A stretch of DNA of 61,948 nucleotides, taken from contig CALLNU010000013.1 of NCBI GenBank assembly GCA_938005465.1, positions 1 through 61,948 on the forward strand, in the 5' to 3' direction. This document shows, piece after piece, positions 51,785-61,948 of this stretch (its first letter is position 1; each line of letters starts with the position of its first letter). The notes beneath the pieces are model-generated. The model ran no database searches, had not been told where the DNA came from, and saw nothing but the letters and a program-made list of their open reading frames with translations. The position numbers and the translations under genes are program-made. This DNA comes from an uncultured Collinsella sp. GTDB taxonomy: Bacteria; Actinomycetota; Coriobacteriia; Coriobacteriales; Coriobacteriaceae.

Positions 51785-51836
51785 AACAGCCCCCGTTTTG
51801 GCTCTGACGACGCTAAAACGGGGGCTGTTTTTGCTT
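51785..51836. terminator. Bidirectional terminator
   Basis: AACAGCCCCCGTTTT / AAAACGGGGGCTGTT, perfect 15-bp arms, then TTTGCTTTTT. Between convergent transaldolase and tex genes. Confidence 0.85.
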
Positions 51837-51870
51837 TTTCGCCTCTGAGGGGCATCCGGAACGGCGGAAT

Positions 51871-51900
51871 TTGCAGAATACTCGCGATTTTGCACGTCGC
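51871..51900. repeat. End copy of the 28171 element
   Basis: TTGCAGAATACTCGCG, then TGCACGTCGC: reverse complement matches 28171-28200 in 26 of 30. No partner end was found nearby. Confidence 0.5.
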
Positions 51901-51927
51901 TACCGGGGGGACCCTTGCTTTGGCGGT

Positions 51928-54075
<2,148 letters not shown>

Positions 54076-54157
54076 GGGACTCCTTGCGTTTAAGGTGCGT
54101 TTGCAGCACAGGGCTACCAAGGATACCACCCGTCCCAAAAGACTGTTTTGGGGCCGC

Positions 54158-54317
54158 GCCACGAAAACGACCTATCTACTACGTTTGAACCATATGGGTC
54201 GACCATCCCTCGGTTTTCCGAAAATGAGCAACCCGCCTACCTGCGGTTTTTATTTCTCGAAATTCGGCATGGTTGAGGGTGATCGGTTAAACGTAGTAGA
54301 TAGGCCCATTTCGTGGC
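54158..54317. repeat. 160-bp MITE-like element, copy 2
   Basis: Terminal repeats 54158-54186 and 54289-54317 agree in about 26 of 29 (outer GCCACGAAA, inner TATCTACTACGTTT). The interior aligns over its whole length with the reverse complement of 31800-31961. Confidence 0.82.
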
Positions 54318-54377
54318 GAACGAACCAAGCTGAGGCGCAAAATAGCTCCCGCTCCAGGAAAATCGTCGGCAAGGTAC

Positions 54378-54413
54378 CAAAAAGCCCCGCGGGCAGGAGG
54401 CTGCTCGCGGGGC
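54378..54413 (-). terminator. Terminator of the Gfo/Idh operon
   Basis: GCCCCGCGGGCAG / CTGCTCGCGGGGC with a GAGG loop; on the minus strand T5 follows. It lies 73 bp after the Gfo/Idh stop. Confidence 0.75.
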
Positions 54414-54485
54414 GAAGAAGAGGGGCTTGTTGGTGGCGGGCCGAGGGGTTCGGCATAGGAGTTTGCCGCGACCCGCCCTAAAGTA

Positions 54486-55526
54486 TTACAGCTCGACGAT
54501 CTGGCCGGTCTCGGCGGCCTCCTTGATGGCGTTGAGAAGCGTGAGCGTCTTGACGTTATCGGCGGGGGTCACGACGGGCTCGACCTCGCGGCGGACAACC
54601 TTCACAAAGTGCTTGAGCTGCATCTTGTGCGGCAGTGCCGGGTCGACGGCCGGAATCTCCATCTGCAGCGGCTTGTGCCAGTTAGAGGCGCCGTCGTAGG
54701 AGAACTGGTGCAGGCGGGGCAGCGACAGGGCGCCCTTAGTGCCGCCGATAAAGTAGGCGTCGGCGTCGAAGGGGCGGTACTGCGGATCCTCGCGAGCGGT
54801 TGCCTCCCAGTTCCAGGGGCTGGCGGTGGCGTCGGAGATGGTCATGCTTGCGAGCGCGCCATCGGCAAAACGGACGTTGACCACGGCGGAGTCCTCGGTC
54901 TCAAAACCGCGGGCGGCGCTGGACTGCATACCCTGGACGGCAACGGGCTCGCCCAGCAGGTAGCGGAGCAGGTCGACGTCGTGCACCAGGTTGACCAGGA
55001 TCGGGCCGGCACCCTTCTTGCGGCGCCACTCGACATCGAAATACTCGTCGTTCTTATAGATCATGTAGTGGAAGCTCGACACGGTGAGCTTGCCCAGCTC
55101 GCCGGACTCGATGATCTCCTTGGCCTTGTTGACGAAGGGGTTGTGGCGACGGTGCTGGCCCACGAGCACGGGCACGCCGGCGGTCTCGGCCTCGGCAGCG
55201 AAAGCCTGGGCATCCTCCAGGTCGTTGGAGATCGGCTTTTCGACCAGCGGAACGATGTTGCGCTTTACGGCCTCGCGGGCAACGCCCAGGTGCAGGTCGT
55301 TGGGGGTGGCGATAATGACGGCCTCGGGCTTGACCTCGTCCATCATCTGGGCGGGATCGGTGTAAAACGGCACGCCGGCGGCCTCGGCCGTGGCGCGGGC
55401 GCCCTCAAAGGCGTCGGCGATGGCGACGAGCTCGGCCTCGGGCTCCTCGGTGACAAAGCGGATGTGGTTGCGGCCCATGGCGCCGGCGCCGATAACGGCA
55501 ATGCGGACGGGGTTGAGCTCAGACAT
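54486..55526 (-). CDS. Gfo/Idh/MocA-family oxidoreductase
   Basis: 346-residue NAD(P)-dependent dehydrogenase. Rossmann motif IAVIGAGAMGRNHI (about 9-22), the catalytic EKPIS region (Lys near residue 97), and a C-terminal alpha/beta domain with HDVDLLRYLLG (about 182-192). Members oxidise sugars, inositols or related polyols. It is the last gene of a minus-strand operon after the SDR and MFS genes. AAGGAG precedes ATG 55526. The substrate is unknown. Confidence 0.92.
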   Translation of the reverse strand: MSELNPVRIAVIGAGAMGRNHIRFVTEEPEAELVAIADAFEGARATAEAAGVPFYTDPAQMMDEVKPEAVIIATPNDLHLGVAREAVKRNIVPLVEKPISNDLEDAQAFAAEAETAGVPVLVGQHRRHNPFVNKAKEIIESGELGKLTVSSFHYMIYKNDEYFDVEWRRKKGAGPILVNLVHDVDLLRYLLGEPVAVQGMQSSAARGFETEDSAVVNVRFADGALASMTISDATASPWNWEATAREDPQYRPFDADAYFIGGTKGALSLPRLHQFSYDGASNWHKPLQMEIPAVDPALPHKMQLKHFVKVVRREVEPVVTPADNVKTLTLLNAIKEAAETGQIVEL

Positions 55527-55556
55527 TTCGACTCCTTAATACTGGTGACCGGTGGA

Positions 55557-55587
55557 ATGCGACAAAGGGGCTGTCCCTTTGTCGCAT
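55557..55587. repeat. 31-bp palindrome (GGGACAG family), copy 3
   Basis: ATGCGACAAAGGGG-CTG... with arms ATGCGACAAAGGG / CCCTTTGTCGCAT. It lies 8 bp after the MFS gene stop on the minus strand, between the MFS and Gfo/Idh genes. Confidence 0.8.
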
Positions 55588-55595
55588 CGGTAAAA

Positions 55596-56852
55596 CTAGG
55601 CGGACTTCTTCTTGCTGTCGGAGACCATCATGTAGACGGTGAGCACGACGGCGATGGCGGCGATCACGATGGCGCCGTAGAAGGACTGCTGGTAGGCGGC
55701 GCTGCCGGCCTCGGCGTGATACAGCACGGCGGTGATGGGCTGGCTGATCCAGGTGGAAGCGGCATAGCCTAAAAACATGATGCCGTAGTTGACGCCGATG
55801 TTGCTGGTGCCAAAGGCGCCACCGGTGAGCGGCGGGTAGATGACGAGCAGGGCGCCAAAGCTAAAGCCGAGCAGGGCGAGCGCCACAAAGAACATGCTCT
55901 GCGTAAAGCTCATCGACATGATGACGAGTGCGACGATAGTGACGACAAGGCTGATGAGCAGCGACTTATAGGCGCCGAGCTTGTCGATGATCTGGCCAAA
56001 GGACAGGCGGCCAACCAAGTTGGCGCAGGTGTTGATGGAGACCACCACACCGCCGAGGGCGACGGCCGCGGCGCTCGTGGGGTCGGCGAAGAGCTGGACG
56101 GCGGCGATGGAGGCAACCTTGCCCACGAGCAGGGTGCCCGCGGTGGCGGCAAAGGCGAAGGTGACGATGAGGACCCAGAAGCGCGGGGTCTTGACCATCT
56201 CGCCCGGGGTGAGGTCGCCGAAGGTGCCGGCGTGCGCGCCGCCCTTGGGGGCCTCGAAGCCCTCGGGCAGCCAACCGGCCTCGGGGGCCTTCAGGAACAG
56301 GGCGGAGGCAGCAATCGTCACAAAGAAGATGACGCCGAGCGCCTTAAGGGCGCCAAAGATGCCCAGGCTCGGGATGAGCAACGAGGCGAGCACCGGGGAC
56401 AGCACGGCGGGGCCGGCGGTCGAAGCGGCCAGGGTGATGCCGGAGGCAAGGCCCTTTTTGTCGATGAACCACTTTTGACCGGTGGTGAGCGCGGGGTTGT
56501 AGCCCAGGCCGTTGCCGATGGCGGCGACGAGCGAGAACCACAGGTAGAACTGCCACGGCTCGGTGACGGTGCCGGACATGAACCAGCCCAGGCCGTAGCA
56601 CACGGCGGCGGCGATCACGACGTTGCGCGGGCCGATCTTATCGGAGATGCGGCCGGCGAAGATGCCCGTCACGGCCATGATGGTCTGAAAGACCGGGAAG
56701 GCCCAGGTAAGAGCGCTGGACCACTCGGGGTAGACGGCGAGTAGGTTCTTGCTCACGACGGAATACAGCGCGATGGAGCTGATGAAGAACATGGTGACGC
56801 ACGCGGCGGAAAGCACGACGGCGCGACCCTTGTTGGAGTTGGTGGAAGCCAT
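55596..56852 (-). CDS. MFS transporter (oxalate/formate antiporter-like)
   Basis: 418 residues with twelve predicted membrane segments. AGRISDKIGPRNVVIAAAVCYGLGWFMSG (about 65-93) is the loop 2-3 motif, and GYNPALTTGQKWFIDKKGLASGI (about 118-140) is characteristic of the OFA subfamily. It likely imports an organic acid or sugar acid, or exchanges it for its product, for the dehydrogenases on either side. Followed by a Lys-rich tail. ATG 56852 follows AAAGAG. Second gene of the operon. Confidence 0.9.
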   Translation of the reverse strand: MASTNSNKGRAVVLSAACVTMFFISSIALYSVVSKNLLAVYPEWSSALTWAFPVFQTIMAVTGIFAGRISDKIGPRNVVIAAAVCYGLGWFMSGTVTEPWQFYLWFSLVAAIGNGLGYNPALTTGQKWFIDKKGLASGITLAASTAGPAVLSPVLASLLIPSLGIFGALKALGVIFFVTIAASALFLKAPEAGWLPEGFEAPKGGAHAGTFGDLTPGEMVKTPRFWVLIVTFAFAATAGTLLVGKVASIAAVQLFADPTSAAAVALGGVVVSINTCANLVGRLSFGQIIDKLGAYKSLLISLVVTIVALVIMSMSFTQSMFFVALALLGFSFGALLVIYPPLTGGAFGTSNIGVNYGIMFLGYAASTWISQPITAVLYHAEAGSAAYQQSFYGAIVIAAIAVVLTVYMMVSDSKKKSA

Positions 56853-56917
56853 TGGACTCTTTCTAATCGATACGGGGGAGGAGCGGGCGTGTCCGCGGGC
56901 CTCCCTGTCAGGTTGGT

Positions 56918-57799
56918 TTACTGGTCAGTCGGCTTGGCGACGCCGGACTCATCGGACCAGAGCTCGACACCCTTGTTCTTAAGGTAGTTGTCGGCATAGG
57001 CGCGACGGCCGCCGGGCTTGGCGGTGAGGTCGCCCATCATGTTGGAGAAGCCGCCATCGACCTTGATGGCGTCGCCGGTGGTAAAGTCCGAGCGCTTGGA
57101 CGCCAGGAACATGACGGCGTTGGCGATATCGCTGACCTCGCCGATGCGGCGCGTGGCGATGAGGCGGCTGCGGCTCTTTTCGACCTCGGGGTCGGCGTAG
57201 AAATTGGCCGACATCGGGGTCTTAACGAAGCAGGGCTCGACGCAGTTGGAGCGCACGCCGTAGGGGCCCCACTCGGCAGCCAGCATCTTGGACATCATGT
57301 TGACGCCCGCCTTGGTGGAGCTGTACACGCCCGAGAACGTCTCGGGGGAGTGGCTGGCGACGGTCGAGATGTGAACTAGGCGGCCCTGGCCGGCCTTGAT
57401 CATCTCGCGACCAAAGCGCTGCGAGGTGATGAAGTAGCCGGTGAGGTTGACGTTGAGCACCTGCTCCCAGTCGCTCAGCGGCAGGTCCTCCATGGCGGCG
57501 AAGCGCAGGATGCCGGCGGTGTTGACGAGGACGTCGACACGGCCGAAGTCGGCGATGGTGGCGTCGACGGCGGCCTGAACCTCGGCCTCGTCGGTGGCGT
57601 TCATCTTGTAGCCCTCGGCGTGGATGCCAAACTCGGCGGCGAGGTCGGCGGCTGCGGCCTTGACCTTTTCCTCGTCCAGATCGAGCAGGACGACGTTGGC
57701 GCCGTTGCGGGCGAACTCGCGGCAAATCTCGACGCCCATACCGCCGAGCGCGCCAGTCACGGCGCAGACATCGCCCTCGAGCTTAAGCCAATTGCTCAT
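56918..57799 (-). CDS. Short-chain dehydrogenase/reductase
   Basis: 293 residues. NAD(P)-binding TGALGGMG (residues 15-22), NTAG (93-96), catalytic Ser145, Tyr159 and Lys163 in the YSSTK motif. LLDLD at 38-42 suggests NAD preference. The C-terminal ~40 residues (GGRRAYADNYLKNKGVELWSD) extend beyond the classical SDR. It is the first gene of the SDR-MFS-Gfo/Idh operon and is divergent from a LysR gene. Substrate unknown: a polyol or sugar acid is likely from the neighbours; a steroid or bile-acid role cannot be excluded. Confidence 0.92.
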   Translation of the reverse strand: MSNWLKLEGDVCAVTGALGGMGVEICREFARNGANVVLLDLDEEKVKAAAADLAAEFGIHAEGYKMNATDEAEVQAAVDATIADFGRVDVLVNTAGILRFAAMEDLPLSDWEQVLNVNLTGYFITSQRFGREMIKAGQGRLVHISTVASHSPETFSGVYSSTKAGVNMMSKMLAAEWGPYGVRSNCVEPCFVKTPMSANFYADPEVEKSRSRLIATRRIGEVSDIANAVMFLASKRSDFTTGDAIKVDGGFSNMMGDLTAKPGGRRAYADNYLKNKGVELWSDESGVAKPTDQ

Positions 57800-57919
57800 A
57801 GGAACTTCCCTTCTTGTGCCTCCCGGTGGGTCGCTCCCATTAATCGACCCACGTGGTTTTCGCTGGTTATCGTATGCTTTACATTTGCGCAGGTGAATTG
57901 CATATTTGTTAGAATGGCG

Positions 57920-57934
57920 TTAACCAATGGTTTA
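57920..57934. promoter_or_regulatory. Candidate LysR operator
   Basis: TTAACCA-A-TGGTTTA, a near-perfect inverted repeat in the divergent region between the SDR operon and the LysR gene. Confidence 0.4.
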
Positions 57935-58032
57935 TAGCTCGCAAGACAATGCGCCTTTAATTGAGTGTGTGACCTGCCAAAAAGACCCCCTGTGGCGCCA
58001 TGCGTTCACAGGCGCGAAAACGGGAGATTGAC

Positions 58033-58911
58033 GTGTACGATCGACGACTCGAGGCCATATCGGCCGCCGCGGAGCTGGGAAGCTTCTCACGTGCGGCGGC
58101 AAAATTGCGCGTGTCGACCCCGGCGCTCGTCAAACAGGTGTCGGGTTTCGAGGCCGAGTTTGGCATCACGTTGTTCGAGCGCTCGCATTCGGGTGTTAAG
58201 GTGACGCCGGCGGGCGCTCTGCTGGTGGACGACGCGCGCTCGATCATGCGGCAGTCCGAGGACGCGCTGCGCCGCGCCCGACGCGCGGCGGGCGATGGCG
58301 GTGCTGTGCGTCTGGGTGTGTCGATGATGTGCCCGGGGCGCCAAACGCTGTCGATGTGGTCGGGCGTACACGAGCTGGAACCGTCGCTGCGATTTGAGAT
58401 CGTGCCGGTAAGCGACCTCTATGACGAGCGCGAGACCGTCATGCGCAGCCTCGGTCGTGAGGTCGATGTGGTGCAGTCGAGTTTTTCGACCCCGCGCTGG
58501 GGTGACGCCTGCCAAAAGCTCCGCATTGTCAACGTGCCGTTTTATATCGACCTGCCGCGCACGAGCCCGCTGGCGCGCAAGAATCGCATTACGGTCGCCG
58601 ACTTGGAGGGTATGCGTCTGCGCGTGCTCCGCCACGGCAACGACGCAATGGACAGTCTGCGCATCGACCTTCTGGCCGACGGCGGCGTTGACGTGATCGA
58701 CGTGGACAGCTTTGACTTTGCGCTCTTTAACGAGGCAGAGGAAAAGGGCGACGCGGTGCTCACCTGCGGCGCATGGTCGGGGGTGCACCCGGCCTTTGTG
58801 GGCGTGCCGTTCCTGTGCGGGCGAGAGGTGCCGGTCTTTCTGCACTACCCGCTCGAGCCCACCCTCCAAGTCCAAAAATTCGTCAACGCCATGGCCCAAC
58901 TCCTCAAGTAG
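58033..58911 (+). CDS. LysR-family transcriptional regulator
   Basis: 292 residues. The helix-turn-helix (YDRRLEAISAAAELGSFSRAAAKLRVSTPALVKQVSGFEAEFGITLFERS, about 2-51) sits at the extreme N-terminus, as usual, when GTG 58033 is used; GGGAGA precedes it. ATG 58000 adds eleven residues. The rest is the periplasmic-binding-protein-like effector domain. It probably activates the divergent SDR-MFS-Gfo/Idh operon in response to its substrate. Confidence 0.92.
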   Translation: MYDRRLEAISAAAELGSFSRAAAKLRVSTPALVKQVSGFEAEFGITLFERSHSGVKVTPAGALLVDDARSIMRQSEDALRRARRAAGDGGAVRLGVSMMCPGRQTLSMWSGVHELEPSLRFEIVPVSDLYDERETVMRSLGREVDVVQSSFSTPRWGDACQKLRIVNVPFYIDLPRTSPLARKNRITVADLEGMRLRVLRHGNDAMDSLRIDLLADGGVDVIDVDSFDFALFNEAEEKGDAVLTCGAWSGVHPAFVGVPFLCGREVPVFLHYPLEPTLQVQKFVNAMAQLLK

Positions 58912-58921
58912 CCAAAAGAGT

Positions 58922-58942
58922 CCCGTCCCAAATTAGCTACCC
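58922..58942. repeat. GTCCCAAATTAGCTACC repeat copy
   Basis: CCCGTCCCAAATTAGCTACC, just after the LysR stop; same core as 32043-32069. Confidence 0.55.
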
Positions 58943-58954
58943 TTTGCTACGGGT

Positions 58955-60046
58955 TTAGCGGTCCTCGCGTTGCGGCCCGGCTGCCTCGGCTGTCTTTACG
59001 CGGTTCTTGTCGATGTACATGTTTTTGTCGGCCTGGGAAAAGAGCTCGCGCATCGTAGGCGGTTCATCAAAATCACTGGAAAGCGCATAGCCCACCGCAT
59101 AGCTGATAGGCATGTCGGGATGAGTCTCGGAATACTCGTTCACGTTCGCGCGAACCCGAGCGAGACAGGACTCCACGGCAGCTCGATCGGTATCCCGCAG
59201 CACCGCGATAAACTCATCGCCGCCGTCGCGGCCCGCAAAGCAGGTCTCGGACGCCACGTGCCCCAGCTGCTGGGCAAAAGAACGGATGTATTCGTCGCCC
59301 TTCTCGTGGCCGAAGCTGTTGTTGACCGTATGCAGATTGTTAAGGTCAAAGACGCACACCGCAACGGGCGCCTCCGCGGAGACAGGCTGCTCCTGCCCCA
59401 AGATCTCCTCGCACTTGTTCTTGTTGGGTAGTCCTGTGGCTTCGTCGAGATAGACTTTGTTCTGCAGCTCGCGATTGAGCGCGGCGGTTCGCACCGCGCG
59501 AACAAGTTCGACCGCAAAGGTCGCCACCAAGCCCACGATGTCGATGATCACCAAGCCCTCGAGATAGTTGAGCGCCGACGCCTTCTCCTGAGAGTAGTCC
59601 TCTGCGAGTCGCGTAGCATCGTCGCAAATGCCAAAGAACTCCTCGCTCATGGAGATGATGCCGGTGCTCTCGTAGCCGACTTCGCGCACGCGGCTAATCT
59701 CGGCGCAAAGCTCATCATAATAATTTGCAAGCTCGGTCATCTTTGCCTGATACTCATCGTCGTCGAGACGGACGAGGTTGAGGTCATCACTTCCGTAACG
59801 CAAACCGTTGATGTATGAATCCACGGCTTTGAGCAGGTCATCTTGAGGCTGGCCCGCGTCCTCGAGCTTAACGATTCGCTGCGTGGTACCGCGCACCAGA
59901 CCGGCGTAGTTGACCACGCGCGCCGTGCCCTGGATATCGGAGACGAGCAGCATAACATTAATGAAGAAGAAGATGAGAACTGCCGTGAGCACCATCATGA
60001 GCAGGCGCATCGCCTGGCTGGCTTTCTTGGCGACAGAAGTATTCAC
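58955..60046 (-). CDS. Membrane-bound GGDEF protein (putative diguanylate cyclase)
   Basis: 363 residues: membrane span (about 12-36), external helical sensor of the NarX/PilJ type (about 40-160, MRLLMMVLT... DIQGTARVVNYAGLVRGTTQRIVKLE), second span (about 163-182), GGDEF domain (about 195-350) with LDEATGLPNKN and an intact active site GGDEF at residues 275-279. It should make cyclic di-GMP in response to an external signal. ATG 60046 is used. No I-site RxxD was confirmed. The gene has no partner in an operon. Confidence 0.9.
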   Translation of the reverse strand: MNTSVAKKASQAMRLLMMVLTAVLIFFFINVMLLVSDIQGTARVVNYAGLVRGTTQRIVKLEDAGQPQDDLLKAVDSYINGLRYGSDDLNLVRLDDDEYQAKMTELANYYDELCAEISRVREVGYESTGIISMSEEFFGICDDATRLAEDYSQEKASALNYLEGLVIIDIVGLVATFAVELVRAVRTAALNRELQNKVYLDEATGLPNKNKCEEILGQEQPVSAEAPVAVCVFDLNNLHTVNNSFGHEKGDEYIRSFAQQLGHVASETCFAGRDGGDEFIAVLRDTDRAAVESCLARVRANVNEYSETHPDMPISYAVGYALSSDFDEPPTMRELFSQADKNMYIDKNRVKTAEAAGPQREDR

Positions 60047-60236
60047 AAGTTCACTCCCTCAAATGGCAAAAGCGCAGGTGGCACCCAGCGTGCTGAAATT
60101 CACGTGAGGTCAACTCTACCATATGGGCCAACAGCCTCAAACTGTAGCAGACGCTCGTCCAAATTGGCGTGACGCTTGTCTTGTTGTTCTTGACCTGGCC
60201 GCGCTATCGGACATGCTTCTGGTCTTGGATCACCAT

Positions 60237-60409
60237 GGGAAAGCTCATCCCGTTTTGTGCGTCTAGAGTGGGATGCGGCTTCCCAAAGGTGCCGTTAGGG
60301 GAAACCACATCCCGGTTTACCCCCTTGAAATGGGATGCCGTTTCCCGGAGGGGGTCCAGCGGGAAACGGCATCCCATTCTGGGCCCGAAAAGTGGGATAC
60401 GGTTTCCGG
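60237..60409. repeat. Six alternating 15-mers with 62-bp period
   Basis: The 15-mer GGGATGCCGTTTCCC and variants occur at 60270, 60332 and 60394 (plus) and, inverted, at 60237, 60299 and 60361. Start-to-start distances are 33, 29, 33, 29, 33 bp, giving 18- and 14-bp spacers of unrelated sequence. Copies 4 and 5 are exact inverse copies and form a 16-bp stem. The remainder of 60047-60236 shows nothing else. Confidence 0.85.
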
Positions 60410-60416
60410 CTGGCAT

Positions 60417-60454
60417 GAAAAAGCCCCCACAGCTCATATGAACTGCGGAGGCTT
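60417..60454 (-). terminator. Terminator of the partial ABC exporter gene
   Basis: AAGCCTCCGCAG / CTGTGGGGGCTT on the minus strand (10 of 12 pairs), followed by TTTC. Confidence 0.65.
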
Positions 60455-60495
60455 TATTCGTTGCGGCGCATTGTGTTTGGGTCGTTGAGATGAGT

Positions 60496-60577
60496 CGATT
60501 TGCCCCGAAAGAGGAGGGCATTGACCTTAGGGTCATGCCCGACGAATGAGCGGCAAATCGGCCGTCTCGGCGGGCCG
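60496..60577 (-). ncRNA. Conserved 3'-UTR structured element, copy C (after ABC exporter)
   Basis: Outer stem CGATTTGCC (60496-60504) / GGCAAATCG (60552-60560) encloses the 25-nt hairpin 60516-60540 (minus strand GGGCAT GACC CTAA GGTC A ATGCCC, bulged A kept). Between the gene stop and the outer stem, a GC-rich hairpin (60559-60577). It lies before the terminator at 60417. Confidence 0.55.
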
Positions 60578-60579
60578 AA

Positions 60580-61948
60580 CTATTCCAGCTCAAACGCTCC
60601 GGTATAGAGCTGATAGTAGTATCCGCGCTTGGCGATCAGCTCGTCGTGGTTGCCGCGCTCGATGATGCGGCCGTGGTCCAGGCAGATGATTGCGTCGGAG
60701 TTGCGCACGGTGGACAGGCGGTGCGCGATGACAAACGTCGTGCGGCCTTCCATGAGCTTGTCCATGCCGGCCTGCACGATAGCCTCGGTGCGGGTGTCGA
60801 TGGAGCTCGTGGCCTCGTCCAGAATCATTGCCGGCGGATCGGCGACGGCAGCGCGTGCGATCGAGATCAGCTGGCGTTGGCCCTGCGACAGCTGTGCGCC
60901 GTTGCCGGTGAGCATGGTGTCGTAGCCGTCGGGCAGGCGGGTGATAAAGTCGTCAGCGCCTGCGAGCTTGGCCGCCGCGATGCACTCCTCGTCGGTAGCG
61001 TCCAGGTTGCCGTAGCGGATGTTATCCATCACGGTGCCGGTGAACAGGTTCACGTCCTGCAGCACGATGCCCAAAGACCTGCGCAGGTCAGGCTTCTTGA
61101 TGCCGGCCACGGAGATACCATCATACAGAATCTGGCCTTCCTGAATGTCGTAGAACCGGTTGATGAGGTTGGTCACGGTGGTCTTGCCGGCACCGGTGGC
61201 GCCGACGAGCGCGATCTTCTGGCCGGGCTTGGCGAACCAGGTGATGCCGTGCAGCACCGGCTTGTCCGGGTTGTAGCCGAAGGTCACGTTGGTGAAGCGC
61301 ACGTCGCCGCGCAGCAGGGTCAGTCGGCCGTCGGGCGAGGTGATCGCCTGCTCCTTGGCCTTCATCGCCACCTCGCGGGCCGAGCCCTTGAGCTTTTCTG
61401 CGGCCTTCAGAGACCTCGTACCGTCGTCGCCGACCTCGCGCTTCCATGCCCAGTGGCCGGTCTCGTGGTCGACTTCGGTCATGGTGCGGCCATCCTCGCC
61501 AAGTTCCACGTTCACGAGCGTCACGGTGCCCTTGTCTTCCTCGATGGGCTCATCCATCAGCTTGAAGATACGGGAGGCACCGGCGAGCGCCATCATCACC
61601 ATGGTCAGCTGCTGAGAGACCTGACCGATCGGGTTGATGAACGAGCGGGACAGGGTCAGCAGGGAGACGAGCGTGCCGAGGGTGAGCGGCTTGACGCCGG
61701 TCAGACCGATGTCGTTGACGCCGGCCAGCGAGACGGCGGCGCCGACGATGGCAAGCAGGATGTAGAGCAGGTAGCCCATGTTGCCGACGACCGGCATGGT
61801 GACGTTGCCCCAGGTGTTCGCTTCGGCGGACGCCTCGAAGAGTTCCTCGTTCTTCTCGTCGAAGGTCTTCTGGGTGGCGTCTTCATGGTTGAAGACCTTG
61901 ATGACCTTCTGGCCGTTGACGGATTCCTCCACGAAGGCGTTCACGTCG
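60580..61948 (-). CDS. ABC exporter half-transporter, 5' end outside the window
   Basis: C-terminal 456 residues of an ABC exporter. The last membrane helices are present (PVVGNMGYLLYILLAIVGAAVSL), then a nucleotide-binding domain with GATGAGKTT, QLSQGQRQ, and MILDEATSSID (catalytic Glu present). About 75 extra residues (HETGHWAWKREVGDDGTRSLKAAEKLKGSAREVAMK) are inserted between the membrane domain and the ATPase domain, unlike the other exporters here. The start and the first membrane helices lie beyond 61948. A partner gene may lie upstream. Confidence 0.92.
   Translation of the reverse strand, partial: DVNAFVEESVNGQKVIKVFNHEDATQKTFDEKNEELFEASAEANTWGNVTMPVVGNMGYLLYILLAIVGAAVSLAGVNDIGLTGVKPLTLGTLVSLLTLSRSFINPIGQVSQQLTMVMMALAGASRIFKLMDEPIEEDKGTVTLVNVELGEDGRTMTEVDHETGHWAWKREVGDDGTRSLKAAEKLKGSAREVAMKAKEQAITSPDGRLTLLRGDVRFTNVTFGYNPDKPVLHGITWFAKPGQKIALVGATGAGKTTVTNLINRFYDIQEGQILYDGISVAGIKKPDLRRSLGIVLQDVNLFTGTVMDNIRYGNLDATDEECIAAAKLAGADDFITRLPDGYDTMLTGNGAQLSQGQRQLISIARAAVADPPAMILDEATSSIDTRTEAIVQAGMDKLMEGRTTFVIAHRLSTVRNSDAIICLDHGRIIERGNHDELIAKRGYYYQLYTGAFELE

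Noticed and set aside
60237..60409. CRISPR array
   Set aside because: Repeats are 15 bp, alternate in strand, spacers are only 14 or 18 bp, and no cas gene is present.

Overview
The window reads as a chromosomal segment of a high-GC, gut-type actinobacterium of the class Coriobacteriia, most likely Collinsella or a close relative. I infer this from the GC-rich codon use, the protein families present (actinobacterial EF-G-like GTPase, LarE, BilS-like flavodoxin, many heterodimeric ABC exporters, Kup with a KdpD/KdpE-like pair) and the many short palindromic intergenic repeats. No search was run, so the genus is a judgement. No phage, plasmid or large biosynthetic cluster is visible. The genes are mainly housekeeping, transport and regulation.

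Layout. 0.2-2.5 kb: amino-acid ABC importer operon. 2.7-4.8 kb: EF-G-like GTPase with altered G motifs. 5-8 kb: secreted nuclease, then an AlbA_2/ATPase/winged-helix regulator preceded by nine copies of a 9-bp box. 8.4-13.5 kb: larE, a HAD phosphatase, a LacI regulator and glmS. An IS3-type element (13539-14987) has split the glmS terminator hairpin. 15-21 kb: GntR regulator, YeiH-type exporter, a sigma-54-activator-like regulator with decayed motifs, small hypothetical genes and a nitroreductase. 20.6-24.9 kb: MarR regulator and a heterodimeric ABC exporter in one operon. 25-32 kb: cysE, dedA-like, ilvE, lemA-like, tetR-like, tRNA-Ser(UGA), a tadA-glycerate kinase fusion and the SRP RNA. 32.5-38.4 kb: sortase-type surface protein, a second heterodimeric ABC exporter and a flavodoxin. 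38.8-47 kb: LTA-synthase-like enzyme, nitroreductase, kup, a small membrane protein and a KdpD/KdpE-like two-component system. 47-54 kb: rlmKL (first methyltransferase motif altered), a Cof-type phosphatase, a transaldolase-family gene and tex. 54.5-58.9 kb: an SDR-MFS-Gfo/Idh operon facing a LysR regulator. 59-61.9 kb: a GGDEF protein and the 3' part of a third ABC exporter.

The most unusual aspect is the intergenic DNA. Nearly every gap over about 150 bp carries one or more inverted-repeat elements, and they fall into several families: a ~160-bp MITE-like element with 29-30-bp terminal repeats (two copies in opposite orientation); two 125-130-bp elements with perfect 29-bp arms plus a half copy at the window start; a ~50-bp repeat (four copies); 31-bp palindromes (three copies, 1-9 bp from stop codons); a conserved, possibly transcribed two-stem element directly after three minus-strand genes; and a strictly alternating array of 15-mers with a 62-bp period. 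Two regulatory arrays also stand out: the TCTCTCTAA boxes before the AlbA_2 gene, and four degenerate 23-bp repeats before the flavodoxin gene.

Other candidates worth follow-up are the TadA-glycerate kinase fusion and the IS3 insertion in a terminator loop. All coordinates and motifs were read by eye; functions rest on recalled family features.
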